A DNA stretch of 64,000 nt, taken from positions 1 through 64,000 of the forward strand of contig JANXZM010000096.1 in assembly GCA_025355505.1 (NCBI GenBank), read 5' to 3'. A program made the position numbers and the translations under genes. The notes beneath the pieces were generated by a model, which searched no databases, was not told the DNA's origin, and saw only the letters and a list, made by a program, of their open reading frames with translations. Shown piece by piece: positions 52,976 through 62,061 of the stretch (position 1 is its first letter; each line of letters opens with the position of its first letter). Source of the DNA: Acidobacteriaceae bacterium. Lineage in GTDB: Bacteria; Acidobacteriota; Terriglobia; Terriglobales; Acidobacteriaceae.

Positions 52976-54412
52976 TCATTGATTCAGCTGCTCCTGCTCA
53001 CGATGACGCACCACCACTTCCACTCCATCGCTGGCGCGCAAGTGTTTGGCTAGTTGCTCCGCCAGATAGACCGAGCGATGCTGGCCGCCGGTGCAGCCGA
53101 ACGACACCATCAAGCGCTTGAAGCCGCGGCGCTGATACGCGCTCACGCTAGCGTCCACCAGCGACATTGCGCTGGCGAGAAACTGGTGCACGCTCTCCTG
53201 TTGATTGAGATAGTCGATGACCGGCGCGTCTTTGCCGGTGAGTGTCTTGAAGCGCTCTTCGCGGCCGGGATTCGGAAGGCTGCGGCCATCGAAAACAAAT
53301 CCGCCGCCGTTTCCGGTGTCGTCCTGCGGCAGGCCGCGGTGAAATGAAAAACTGAAAACACGCACCGTCAACTTTTCCGTATTTCCCGCTTCGGAGGTCA
53401 GGCCTTGCAACTTATCCGAGGCCACCATGCTCTTGAACGCTTCCATCAGCGTCGGCAACGCGATGGGCAACTCCACGTTGTGAAGCAGCCAGCGCAGGTT
53501 TTTCAGCGCGTATGGCACGCTTTGCAAAAAATGCTCTTTGCGTTCGTAAAAACCGCGAAAGCCATACGCGCCCAGAGCCTGCATGATGCGGACGTAAACG
53601 TAGGCGTAGTAATGGTGCATGAATACAGTGCGATCGAGATCGAGGAAACCGGCGAGGCTCTCCAGATAATGATCGAGCAACCGCTGGCGCAGGTCCGGGG
53701 ACAGGTCGGCCTTGGCATCGTACAAAAGAGAGGCGATATCGTATTGCAGCGCGCCTTTGCGGCCGCCTTGATAGTCCAGGAAAAATGGCTGGCCGTCGCG
53801 CAGCATAATGTTGCGGGATTGGAAATCGCGATAGAGGAAGTAATCGCGGCTGGCGCTTAGGAGAAATTTCGTCAAGCGGCTGAAATCGTCTTCCAGCGAC
53901 TGCTCGTTGAAAGGGATGCCGGCGAGCCTTAGAAAGTAATACTTGAAATAATTCAAATCCCACGCGATGGACTGGCGATCGAAGCTGGCGCGCGGATAGC
54001 ACACTCTGTAATTCAAATCACGGCCCGCTTCGACCTGAAAGCGCGGCAACACGGCTACGACTCTGCGATAGGCCTCGACTGCCTCGGAATCGATGGTCGC
54101 GCCGCTACGATGATCCGAAAGAAACTCAAAAAGCGTGGTGTTGCCAAGGTCTTCTTCGAGATAAGCGCCGTGGCTTAAGTCTTCGGTATAAATTTCCGGC
54201 ACGGGCAGACCGAGCCGCCGAAAGTGCCTGGAAAATTCGAGGAAGGCAACATTCTCTTCGCGCACGTCGTACAGGATGCCAATCACGCTAATTTTTTCGC
54301 TGGAAAGGCGGACGATCTTACGTCCCGAACCGCCGAGCTGTCCCTGCAGCGGCTGCATCCGCTCGACCGGTGAGTGAAAATGCCGCTCAAAGAGTCTTTT
54401 GAGAACTTCCAT
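52976..54412 (-). CDS. AmgK-type sugar kinase fused to a RapZ C-terminal domain
   Basis: Residues about 1-330 are an aminoglycoside-phosphotransferase-type anomeric kinase (MurNAc/GlcNAc 1-kinase): YRDFQSRNIMLRDGQPFFLDYQGGR supplies the catalytic DFQSRN and metal-binding D. From residue 346 the protein continues as a RapZ C-terminal domain, with SFSFHRGLPQD, F-V-F-D-GRSLPNP and GCTGGQHRSVYLAEQL (439 onward). In Escherichia coli this domain binds glucosamine-6-phosphate. The N-terminal P-loop of RapZ is absent. The fusion joins muropeptide salvage to an amino-sugar-sensing domain. ATG 54412 is clear; the next gene is murU after 13 bp. Confidence 0.88.
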   Translation of the reverse strand: MEVLKRLFERHFHSPVERMQPLQGQLGGSGRKIVRLSSEKISVIGILYDVREENVAFLEFSRHFRRLGLPVPEIYTEDLSHGAYLEEDLGNTTLFEFLSDHRSGATIDSEAVEAYRRVVAVLPRFQVEAGRDLNYRVCYPRASFDRQSIAWDLNYFKYYFLRLAGIPFNEQSLEDDFSRLTKFLLSASRDYFLYRDFQSRNIMLRDGQPFFLDYQGGRKGALQYDIASLLYDAKADLSPDLRQRLLDHYLESLAGFLDLDRTVFMHHYYAYVYVRIMQALGAYGFRGFYERKEHFLQSVPYALKNLRWLLHNVELPIALPTLMEAFKSMVASDKLQGLTSEAGNTEKLTVRVFSFSFHRGLPQDDTGNGGGFVFDGRSLPNPGREERFKTLTGKDAPVIDYLNQQESVHQFLASAMSLVDASVSAYQRRGFKRLMVSFGCTGGQHRSVYLAEQLAKHLRASDGVEVVVRHREQEQLNQ

Positions 54413-54975
54413 GAAGGTGATTTCCAGCGATTCGCTGCCCCCAAGTTCGCTGCCCCATCAAAGATAACATCGGACGCGCAGTCAAATGGACCTGCTACGG
54501 AGTAACACCGATTCTAGTTGGCCAAACTTGCAGCCATGAGTGGCCCTCGAACGCGAACCAAACGAGCGGGGCGCCTTTCTTGACCAAACCTGCTCGCAAA
54601 ATGGAGAGTTGCGGGCTGAAGTCGAATCGCTGCTGGCGGCGCACGCCGACGCGCAAAATCAGGTGGACGACAATATTTCCAGCCGTGTGTGCCAAGGTTC
54701 TTTCCCCGCGAACTGACACTACCGGAAATCGGCTTGCCCTGGCTGTGACCGAGGACGGGGCGTATTTGTGACGACCCCCAAGGCGCGAAGCGGCGCAAGA
54801 ATGCAGCCCTCGGCGCAAGCCGTGGGTAGGAAGCTGGCAACACAAAAGCCCCAGCGGGGCGAAACAATAGCCTGCTGGCGCCATGCGGCTGCGCGTCCAT
54901 TTCGCAGAATTCAGGCGATCGCGATGGGCTGGATCGCCCGCCTGCTCATTACTTGATATTCTGATCGGGGCAAAC
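54413..54975. other. 560-bp intergenic region, no supported gene
   Basis: It starts with a direct repeat of TTCGCTGCCCC (54431-54441 and 54446-54456). The rest is GC-rich, and open frames on both strands lack coding character. Segments such as AAAGCCCCAGCGGGGC (near 54846) look like dispersed repeat sequence. The promoter of the leftward amgK-type gene should lie in the first 100 bp, but no convincing boxes were seen. Confidence 0.5.
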
Positions 54976-55590
54976 ATGCCGTCTCATGCCAATCGCATAG
55001 TCATCGTTCTGCTGACGCTCAGCCTGCTCTGCGGTTGTGGCCACCCTCCCGCGGAGAACTCTTCGAACTCCGCCGATTCACAAAAGCTGCCCTTCGATCG
55101 CCCGCCGCGCTCGAGTGGAATCTCGCCCAGCCAGTCGCTGATTCCATCCACCACGAAACTGCCCGAGGGAACCCCCATTCCGATTCGCCTGCAGAGCGCG
55201 CTTTCGAGCGCGTCGTCACATGCGGGAGACATGTTCAGCGCAACCATCGATGAGACGGTCGTGATCGACGGCGAGACGCTGGTCGCCCGCGGCACATCCG
55301 CGACCGGACGCGTGCTCGAAGCGAAACCCTCGGGACGTTCGTTCGGCGCGCTTGGAAGCGCGCTCGAACCCGGCTATCTGCGGATTGTGCTGGTCAGTTT
55401 GAACATTGGCGGCAGGCCCATCACGATCGAAACCTCCAGCATCTTCGCTAAAGGAGGTTCCCGCGAGGAACGAAACCCCGCGCCCGGCACAACTTCCGGC
55501 GCCAGTCAGAAAGATAAAGATAAAGATATTATTTTCGGCACCGATCGCCGCCTCAACTTCCGTCTCGCCCAGACCGTGGATTTGCAATAA
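54976..55590 (+). CDS. Small probable lipoprotein of unknown function
   Basis: A 204-residue protein with a signal segment ending in LCGCG; Cys near residue 19 may be lipidated. The mature part has LPEGTPIPIRLQSALSSASSHAGDMFSATIDETVVIDGETLVARGTSATGRV, a beta-rich module common in acidobacterial secreted proteins (a conserved GTxxxVRL-type and ARGSxxxGxV pattern). The C-terminus is charged with DKDKDI. ATG at 54976 is preferred to an upstream start. Confidence 0.7.
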   Translation: MPSHANRIVIVLLTLSLLCGCGHPPAENSSNSADSQKLPFDRPPRSSGISPSQSLIPSTTKLPEGTPIPIRLQSALSSASSHAGDMFSATIDETVVIDGETLVARGTSATGRVLEAKPSGRSFGALGSALEPGYLRIVLVSLNIGGRPITIETSSIFAKGGSREERNPAPGTTSGASQKDKDKDIIFGTDRRLNFRLAQTVDLQ

Positions 55591-55879
55591 CTGATTTGCG
55601 ATAACATTGACTTGCAAGAACCTCGACTTGCCTTGGCCCGGCCTTGCGCAAACTACGCCGCACGACCGGCGGTCGTGTTTTGGCGTAAAATCATCTTGAA
55701 AAATATGTTTTTCACGGACGTCGCGAGCTCCACCTTCGGGGCCGGCGTCTGTAGCAGGACGGACGTTTCAAAGTTGACCTCCACCGTTTCGGGTGGACTG
55801 TCTTGCCTCTCAATCCACGAAGCCCGCAGCAGCCGAGCAACACCGGGCTAACGAGGGATGACGGGCCAGAGGCATCACC
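55591..55879. other. Spacer upstream of the YXWGXW gene
   Basis: No gene can be supported. An AT-rich stretch around 55680-55710 precedes a GC-rich leader. No riboswitch or strong promoter was recognised. Confidence 0.35.
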
Positions 55880-57034
55880 ATGCAGATCCGTTTTATTCGT
55901 ACGCTGTTGTTCACACTGTGCTTCACACTATTGTTCGGGCTGGTAGTGCTGTCGATGTCGGCGGCATCGTTCGCGCAAGTCGGCGTTTTTATTACGATCG
56001 CACCGCCCCCGCTGCCCATCTATCAGCAGCCCTATTGCCCAGGTGAAGGTTATCTCTGGACCCCCGGCTACTGGGCCTACGACTACGACTTCGGCGATTA
56101 TTACTGGGTGCCGGGCACGTGGGTGATGGCGCCGGAAATCGGTTTCCTGTGGACACCAGCCTATTGGGGTTGGGGTGGCGGCAGATTTATTTTCTATGAA
56201 GGCTACTGGGGTCAGCGCGTAGGTTTTTATGGCGGGATCAATTACGGCTACGGTTATTCCGGCGAGGGTTATGAAGGCGGACGTTGGGAGCACGACCGCT
56301 TTTTCTACAACCGTTCGGTGAACAACGTGAACATCACCGAGATTCACAACGTTTACAACACAACCATCATCAATAACACCACGGTGAACCGCGTCAGCTA
56401 CAACGGCGGCAACGGTGGAATCAACCGGGGTCCCAGAAAGGAAGAAAAGGCTGCGGCGCGCGAAAGACACATTGCGCCGGTAGCGATTCAAGCTCAACAT
56501 GCGCGGGAAGCCCGATCCAACCCGGAGCAACGTGCGTCGGTGAACCTGGGTAAGCCGGCCGTCGCAGCGACACCGCGGCCCGGAGATTTTAAAGACCGTG
56601 CCGTCGTACCGGCAAAAGCGGCAGGGGCGCCGTACACCCCGCCAGCCAATCGGGGCGGAAATCAGCCGCGTCCGGAGAACCGCAGTGAGAACAACAATGT
56701 TCCTCGACCGCCCGTCCATCCTCGCGACCTTGCGCCTCCGGTGCGACCCAATGCTCCCAATACAGGCAGCCCAAAGCTGGACCATAAGTACCAGCAGCAG
56801 CAGGAAAAGGTATTCACGCGGCAGGATCAGGGTCGGCAGAAACTGCAGCAGAAGCAGGAGCAGGAACACCAGCGACTGACGCAACAGAACGCCGGTGAAG
56901 CGAGAAAGCAGCAGGTAGAGCAGCGGCACCAGCAACAAACGCAACAATTGCAGCAAAAACACGAACAGCAGCAAGAGCATTTGCAGCAGAAACAGCAGCC
57001 GACGAATCGTGAGCGGCCGAAGCCTCCACAGTAG
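55880..57034 (+). CDS. YXWGXW-repeat secreted protein with Gln-rich C-terminus
   Basis: A 384-residue exported protein. The signal peptide (about 1-33, cleavage after SFA) leads to a Tyr/Trp/Gly-rich region (about 48-135) with repeated GYW, PGYWAYDYD, TPAYWGWGGG and YEGYWGQRVGFYGG units of the YXWGXW type. A hydrophilic Asn/Thr-rich link (about 140-185) follows, then a Pro/Arg-rich segment and a Gln-rich coiled coil (about 300-375). YXWGXW proteins are abundant in Acidobacteriota and of unknown function; a cell-surface or periplasmic structural role is plausible. Confidence 0.85.
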   Translation: MQIRFIRTLLFTLCFTLLFGLVVLSMSAASFAQVGVFITIAPPPLPIYQQPYCPGEGYLWTPGYWAYDYDFGDYYWVPGTWVMAPEIGFLWTPAYWGWGGGRFIFYEGYWGQRVGFYGGINYGYGYSGEGYEGGRWEHDRFFYNRSVNNVNITEIHNVYNTTIINNTTVNRVSYNGGNGGINRGPRKEEKAAARERHIAPVAIQAQHAREARSNPEQRASVNLGKPAVAATPRPGDFKDRAVVPAKAAGAPYTPPANRGGNQPRPENRSENNNVPRPPVHPRDLAPPVRPNAPNTGSPKLDHKYQQQQEKVFTRQDQGRQKLQQKQEQEHQRLTQQNAGEARKQQVEQRHQQQTQQLQQKHEQQQEHLQQKQQPTNRERPKPPQ

Positions 57035-57645
57035 GATTGTCGGCCGACGGAAACGCCTTAGAGATTGTCTGATTCAGTCCAGGTTGGCAAGACTGGATGC
57101 TAGAAAGGGGTGACCGTCGGCGGCGAAAGCCGCTTTGGTGGCGGGTTTGAAGGGGCATGACTGAAACTGAAACCATGCCCCTTCAAAGCTGTTTGGGGGG
57201 GCCGACATGATCAGTGTTTCCGTAACAACCAGTGGTGAAACTCGAATTTAAAATCCAGCAAATGAAGACGCGTTGATACGAATCTCCCTTGCGGCACGGG
57301 CTGCCAGGCCTGTGGTGAATCTCCAGCGGCAAAACCAGCGACTAAAGGCGCATTCATATCACGCCACTTACGATATGCCTGAAGGCATAGACTGATACAA
57401 ATCGTGCTTATAGCACGGGCTGGTAGATGGGCGGTCGCGCGGATTCCAGAGGCTTTGGTCCGTACTTGCCAGGCTGCTGGCTTGAAGGGACGCGTCCATT
57501 CGCGCGAATGGTGCACGCAGTCTCTCTGGCGGGCGTAGCTGGACGAGCCGATTGCTATCTATATATGCCTACGCCGTGCCATGTGGAATCCAGTTGTGCC
57601 TCTTCACCGACGGCTTCACTGGGAAAGAGTAACACCGCATGCGTG
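57035..57645. other. 610-bp intergenic region with hairpins and dispersed repeats
   Basis: It contains GCGGC-GAAA-GCCGC (57120-57133), the long perfect inverted repeat at 57146-57187, and two related segments near 57285-57320 and 57400-57425 that share GCACGGGCT and resemble dispersed repeats. The histidine kinase frame is open back to 57427, but that part lacks coding character and lies in repeat sequence. Confidence 0.5.
57146..57187. repeat. Perfect 14-bp inverted repeat after the YXWGXW gene
   Basis: TTTGAAGGGGCATG (57146-57159) and its exact complement (57174-57187) surround a 14-nt loop. It is 110 bp after the stop codon. There is no T-run afterwards (GCTGTTTGGGGGG), so it is a weak terminator at best. 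Confidence 0.6.
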
Positions 57646-60141
57646 ATGGACCGTTCCGACCCACGCCTCGTGAAGCAGCTGAGTATCTTTGCGTCTAGCG
57701 CCGCCGTGTTTTCGGTGGTGGTTGGGCTGTCGGGCCTGGCGGGGTGGAAGTTTCACATCGTAAGTCTGACCAGCTGGGGATCGGTGCCGGCAACGATGGC
57801 GGCGAACACGGCTGGCTGCTTCGTGCTGATCGGCGTTTCGGCGTGGGTGCTAAGAAAAAAAAACAATCAATCTTTCGCGCGGGCCCGGAAGCTTGCCGCT
57901 AGAACGGCAGCGGCCATCGCCGGGCTGGTGGGCTTGCTCAGCCTGGCGGAGTACCTTTTCAGACTGGATTTCGGCATAGATCAGTTTTTGTTGGCAGCGC
58001 CTGCCGCGCTGCAAACTGCCGCCGTGCGCCCTGGGCTGATGTCCCCGATCACCGCTGGAGCTTTTTTCCTCCTTGGTCTTGCCCTGTTGGGGATCGACTG
58101 GCAGAGGCAGCGGGGACTACGGTGGCCGTCGCAGATTCTCACCCTCGCAGGCGGCGGCGCGGCGGCGTTTGCGGTGCTCGGCTTTGCGTTTGATCCCCAC
58201 ATATACGCTTCGCATCTGTCATTGGCTCTGCCGACCGTGGTTACCCTCGCAGTTTTCTCGTTGGGACTGGTCTGCTCCGGCACCGAATCGGGACTGGGAG
58301 CACTGCTGTGCAGTCGGAGCTTGGGCGGGAGGCTGGCGCGGCGACTGCTTCCCGCGGCCTTTATTCCCGTAGTGGTGGGCTGGATCCGGTGGCAAATCAA
58401 CGCCGCCGGGCGCTACTCCGAGTGGAGCATTGTGGTTTTGGCCTCGTTGCTCACGATGTCTCTGCTGGCTGGCGTGATTGCCTGGGCAGCCGTGGCGGTG
58501 GATCGCAATGACGGGGAACGAAGAAGAGTAGAGGAAGCTCTCCACGAAAGCGAGGAACGATTTCAAGCCATGGCCAACGGTATCCAGCAGCTGGCATGGA
58601 TGGCCGAGGCCGATGGATCCATTTTTTGGTACAACCAGCGCTGGTACGAATACACGGGCACAACGTTCGGGCAGATGCAGGGGTGGGCGTGGCAAAACGT
58701 CCACGATCCCAGGATACTACCCGAGGTGCTGGAGCGGTGGAAGGGCGCGATTGCGGACGGCAAGCCCTTTGATATGGAATTCCCGCTGCGTGGCGCGGAC
58801 GGACGTTTTCGGGCGTTCCTTACCCGCGTCATGCCCGTAACAGACGTGGAAGGCCGGGTGGTTCGCTGGTTTGGCACGAATACGGATATCAGCGAACGCA
58901 AACAAGCGGAGGAGCGGCTCGCGGCCCAAGCGGAAGAACTGGCGCGCTCGCGGGAAGCCCTGGAAGCGCAGACGCTCAGGCTGCAGTTGGTGCTGGGCAG
59001 TATGGGTGAGGGCTTGATAGCGGTCGACCGGGAAGGACACTTTCTCATCTGGAACGATTCCGCGAACAAGCTGATGGGCCGTGGGGCAGCTGATTTGCCG
59101 AGCGCGCAGTGGACCCCTCATTACAAGATATTCCTGCCCGACGGAATCACCCCTTGTCCGGCGGATCGCCTCCCCCTGGTGCGGGCCCTGCTCGGGGAAT
59201 CGGTGCAAGTGGAATTGATGATTGAGCACCCGGAACGGGAAAACCAGGTTTCTCTCGAAGTCAATGCGCGCCCCATGAAGGACGCGAAGGGCAACCTGTG
59301 CGGGGGCGTCGCCGTTATGCGCGACACAACGCAGCAGAAAGCAGATGAGCGGGAGATCCGAAAACTCAATGACGAGCTCGAACTTAGGGTGATGCAGCGC
59401 ACCGCGGAACTCGAATCCGCCAATCAAGAGCTGGAAGCGTTCAGTTACTCGGTATCGCATGACTTGCGGGCGCCGTTGCGGCACATCAGCGGTTTTTCTC
59501 AGATGCTGGTCGAAGAATTCGGTCCCACGCTCAATCCTGAAGCCCGACACTACCTCGATCGCATCCAGGCAGGGACAAAGAAGATGGGCCTGCTGGTGGA
59601 TGAATTGTTGAATCTGGCGCGGGTCGGGCGCCAAGCGGTGAATCGGCAGGCCACCGGGTTGAACGCGCTGGTGGCGGAAGTGGTAGCGATTCTGGAGCCG
59701 GAGAGCTCAGGACGGCAGATGGAATGGGCGATCGACGATCTACCAGCGGTGGAGTGCGATCCCATATTGGTCAAACAGATCTTTCAAAACCTGCTGGCCA
59801 ACGCGCTCAAGTTCACCCGCCCCCGTGCGCGTGCCGTCATCGAAGTCAGTCACAAAGAAGAGAATGGGCAACTGGTGTTCATGGTCCGAGACAATGGCAT
59901 CGGCTTCAATATGAAATATATCGACAAATTGTTCGGAGTATTCCAGCGCCTGCATCGCGCGGAAGACTTTGAAGGCACGGGCATCGGCTTGGCGACGGTG
60001 CAACGCATCGTGCAAAAACACGGAGGGCGGGTGTGGGCGGAGGGGGAACTGGACAGAGGCGCAGCCTTCTATTTCACCCTGGGAGTGGGGAAACAAGCTG
60101 AAACGAAAAGCAATGGAGTTACGGCTGGAGGCCAATCATGA
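57646..60141 (+). CDS. Membrane PAS-domain sensor histidine kinase
   Basis: About 831 residues: an N-terminal block of some seven to eight membrane segments (about 10-280), two PAS domains (about 295-440, with WFGTNTDISERK ending; and about 450-580), a coiled segment, a HisKA domain with phospho-acceptor H605 (SYSVSHDLRAPLRH), and an HATPase domain (N box NLLANALKFT, G boxes DNGIGFN and GTGIGLA). The start is uncertain: ATG 57646 begins just before the first membrane helix. It overlaps the receiver gene by 4 nt. The signal is unknown. Confidence 0.85.
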   Translation: MDRSDPRLVKQLSIFASSAAVFSVVVGLSGLAGWKFHIVSLTSWGSVPATMAANTAGCFVLIGVSAWVLRKKNNQSFARARKLAARTAAAIAGLVGLLSLAEYLFRLDFGIDQFLLAAPAALQTAAVRPGLMSPITAGAFFLLGLALLGIDWQRQRGLRWPSQILTLAGGGAAAFAVLGFAFDPHIYASHLSLALPTVVTLAVFSLGLVCSGTESGLGALLCSRSLGGRLARRLLPAAFIPVVVGWIRWQINAAGRYSEWSIVVLASLLTMSLLAGVIAWAAVAVDRNDGERRRVEEALHESEERFQAMANGIQQLAWMAEADGSIFWYNQRWYEYTGTTFGQMQGWAWQNVHDPRILPEVLERWKGAIADGKPFDMEFPLRGADGRFRAFLTRVMPVTDVEGRVVRWFGTNTDISERKQAEERLAAQAEELARSREALEAQTLRLQLVLGSMGEGLIAVDREGHFLIWNDSANKLMGRGAADLPSAQWTPHYKIFLPDGITPCPADRLPLVRALLGESVQVELMIEHPERENQVSLEVNARPMKDAKGNLCGGVAVMRDTTQQKADEREIRKLNDELELRVMQRTAELESANQELEAFSYSVSHDLRAPLRHISGFSQMLVEEFGPTLNPEARHYLDRIQAGTKKMGLLVDELLNLARVGRQAVNRQATGLNALVAEVVAILEPESSGRQMEWAIDDLPAVECDPILVKQIFQNLLANALKFTRPRARAVIEVSHKEENGQLVFMVRDNGIGFNMKYIDKLFGVFQRLHRAEDFEGTGIGLATVQRIVQKHGGRVWAEGELDRGAAFYFTLGVGKQAETKSNGVTAGGQS

Positions 60142-60623
60142 ATTCAGGGGAACCGGAAATACTGTTAGTGGAAGACAATCAAGACGATGTGGATCTTGCT
60201 CTGTATATGCTGCGGCGGGAAAAGCTGGCGAACAACATCTTGGTGGCAAGCGATGGCGAGGAAGCGCTGGACTTTCTGTTTTGTCGGGGGGCGTTCACGG
60301 ATCGAACATTTGATCATCCCCCCAAGTTGGTGCTGTTGGATTTGAAACTGCCCAAGGTGGATGGTATGGAAGTGCTGAAACAGGTCAAGAGTGACCCGCG
60401 GACCAGGACCATCCCGGTGGTCATCATGACCTCGTCGAAAGAAGCGCGGGACTTGGTGGCCAGTTACAACCTGGGGGCGAACAGCTACATTCAGAAGCCC
60501 GTCGACTTTGACCAGTTCCGGGAGACGGTGAAGACGGTCGGACTGTACTGGCTGGTCATCAATCAGCCGCCGGTAGTGGAAAGTTCCCGGCAGTTGGTAG
60601 GCGTGGCTCATGACCGCCGCTAA
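60138..60623 (+). CDS. Single-domain response regulator (Rcp1-like)
   Basis: A 161-residue receiver domain without output domain. Acidic pocket E-D at 12-13, phospho-acceptor D68 (LLDLKLP), T/S in MTSS and K in YIQKPVDFDQF are present. The long loop with FCRGAFTDRTFDHPPK is typical of phytochrome-linked Rcp1-type receivers. It overlaps the upstream kinase by 4 nt and the downstream hybrid by 14 nt, so it probably acts as phosphate shuttle between them. Confidence 0.9.
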   Translation: MNSGEPEILLVEDNQDDVDLALYMLRREKLANNILVASDGEEALDFLFCRGAFTDRTFDHPPKLVLLDLKLPKVDGMEVLKQVKSDPRTRTIPVVIMTSSKEARDLVASYNLGANSYIQKPVDFDQFRETVKTVGLYWLVINQPPVVESSRQLVGVAHDRR

Positions 60624-61797
60624 GGATCGAGCGCCAGAACCCGACCAACTTCTGGTGCTGCACGTGGAAGACAACGAACTGGACGCGGAACTGGTGGCCC
60701 AGGCGCTGCGAAAAGGCGGTTTTTCGGCGTCGGTGGTGGTGGTACAGGCGGAAGCCGAGTTTGAGCGGCAGCTGCGCTTGCAGCGTCCAGACGTGGTGCT
60801 GGCCGACTACAACCTGCCGCAGTGGAAAGGCATGGAAGCGCTGGATGTGCTGCTGCGCGAGGGGTTGGACATTCCGCTGATCCTGGTCTCTGGCGCATTG
60901 GGAGACGTAACCGCGGTGGAGTGCATCAAGCGGGGCGCGACGGATTACGTTCTGAAAGACGGTCTGGCGCGGCTGCCCGAGGCCATTCGGCGCGCTTTGC
61001 AGGAAAAACGTCTGCTTCGTTTGCGCCGGCAAGCGGAAAAAGATTTAGCGCGAAAAGTCGAGCAACTGGCCCGCTCCAACGCGGACCTCGAGCAGTTCGC
61101 TTATGTGGCGTCGCATGATCTGCAGGAGCCGCTGCGCATGGTGGCGGCGTATACGCAACTGCTTGCCGAACGCTATCGCGGCAAACTCGACGCGAACGCG
61201 GACAAATTCATCGGCTATGCCAGCGAGGGAGCTCTACGCATGCAGACCCTGATTCAGGATCTGCTGGCTTTTTCGCGAGTGGGCCGGCATGACGTTGCTT
61301 GCGGACGCGTCGATTGTGGGGCGGCGATAGAAGAGGTGCTGCTGAGTCTGGGTCCGGCGATACAAGAGAGCGGCGCGGTGGTCACACATGCAAATTTGCC
61401 GGTGGTGTGGGCGGACCGCTCACAGATGGCGCAGGTCTTCCAGAATCTAATTGGGAACGCGATCAAGTTTCGCGGGAAAGAACCGCCGGCGATTTCCGTA
61501 GAGGCCGAGAAAGCGGGCGAGCAGTGGTTGTTCAGCGTGAGCGATAACGGGATGGGCATTGCGGCGGAGCACGCAGAAAATATTTTTGTTGTCTTCCAAC
61601 GCCTGCACGCGCGGCCCGAATACCCGGGCAACGGAATTGGCCTGGCCATCTGCAAAAAAATCATCGAGCACAATGGCGGGAAGATATGGGTCGAGGCGCG
61701 GGCCGGCCATGGTTCTATTTTCAAGTTCACCTTGCCCTGCGATGATCCAGTGAAGAAGGAATCGTGCGGCGAGGAAATGTTGGTGCGCAGCCGCTGA
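60610..61797 (+). CDS. Receiver-histidine kinase hybrid
   Basis: An N-terminal receiver (1-125; acidic D21, phospho-acceptor D66 in LADYNLP, K in VLKDGL) is fused to a HisKA domain with H169 (VASHDLQEPLRM) and an HATPase domain (NLIGNAIKF, DNGMGIA, GNGIGLA). There is no membrane segment. It ends the three-gene overlapping set, and its receiver could take phosphate from the first kinase. No DNA-binding output protein is encoded here, so the final target is unknown. Confidence 0.88.
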   Translation: MTAAKDRAPEPDQLLVLHVEDNELDAELVAQALRKGGFSASVVVVQAEAEFERQLRLQRPDVVLADYNLPQWKGMEALDVLLREGLDIPLILVSGALGDVTAVECIKRGATDYVLKDGLARLPEAIRRALQEKRLLRLRRQAEKDLARKVEQLARSNADLEQFAYVASHDLQEPLRMVAAYTQLLAERYRGKLDANADKFIGYASEGALRMQTLIQDLLAFSRVGRHDVACGRVDCGAAIEEVLLSLGPAIQESGAVVTHANLPVVWADRSQMAQVFQNLIGNAIKFRGKEPPAISVEAEKAGEQWLFSVSDNGMGIAAEHAENIFVVFQRLHARPEYPGNGIGLAICKKIIEHNGGKIWVEARAGHGSIFKFTLPCDDPVKKESCGEEMLVRSR

Positions 61798-61815
61798 AAG
61801 AATAACTTCCGGTAG

Positions 61816-61835
61816 AGACGCGGCTTGCCGCGTCT
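61816..61835. repeat. REP-like hairpin AGACGCGGC-TT-GCCGCGTCT
   Basis: A perfect 9-bp stem with a 2-nt spacer, 18 bp after the kinase stop. Degenerate copies of the same sequence lie at 63194-63216 and 63222-63242. It may act as a weak terminator or as a chromosomal REP unit. Confidence 0.65.
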
Positions 61836-62061
61836 GAGAATTGCCTGGGATCTGGCGTTTGGCCGCAGTCCCACTGGAGCGCCTGAAGAGGCTGCGCTAG
61901 AACTCGAGGTACGCGGTCGCAGCGGCGACTGAAGCCGCGCCCCAGCCAAACCGTCCGCCTCTGGGGCCGCAAGAAAACTCTTTCCTGGTCATGCTCGTAG
62001 ACACTAAACTGGAGGTAAGCAGGCCGAGGGTAGTTCCCAGCCCTCGAATCCCGGGGGTTCT

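Noticed and set aside
54495-54977. 160-codon leftward open frame in an intergenic region
   Set aside because: No start signal, atypical composition and overlap with repeat-like sequence; looks like non-coding DNA.
55928-56980. 350-codon leftward frame beginning with long Leu runs
   Set aside because: The Leu repeats are the complement of CAG/CAA Gln codons of the YXWGXW protein; not a membrane protein gene.
57211-57516. 101-codon leftward open frame
   Set aside because: Lies in dispersed repeat sequence with no ribosome binding site.
57427-57645. N-terminal 73-codon extension of the histidine kinase
   Set aside because: The extension is in repeat sequence and precedes the first membrane helix; ATG at 57646 is more likely.
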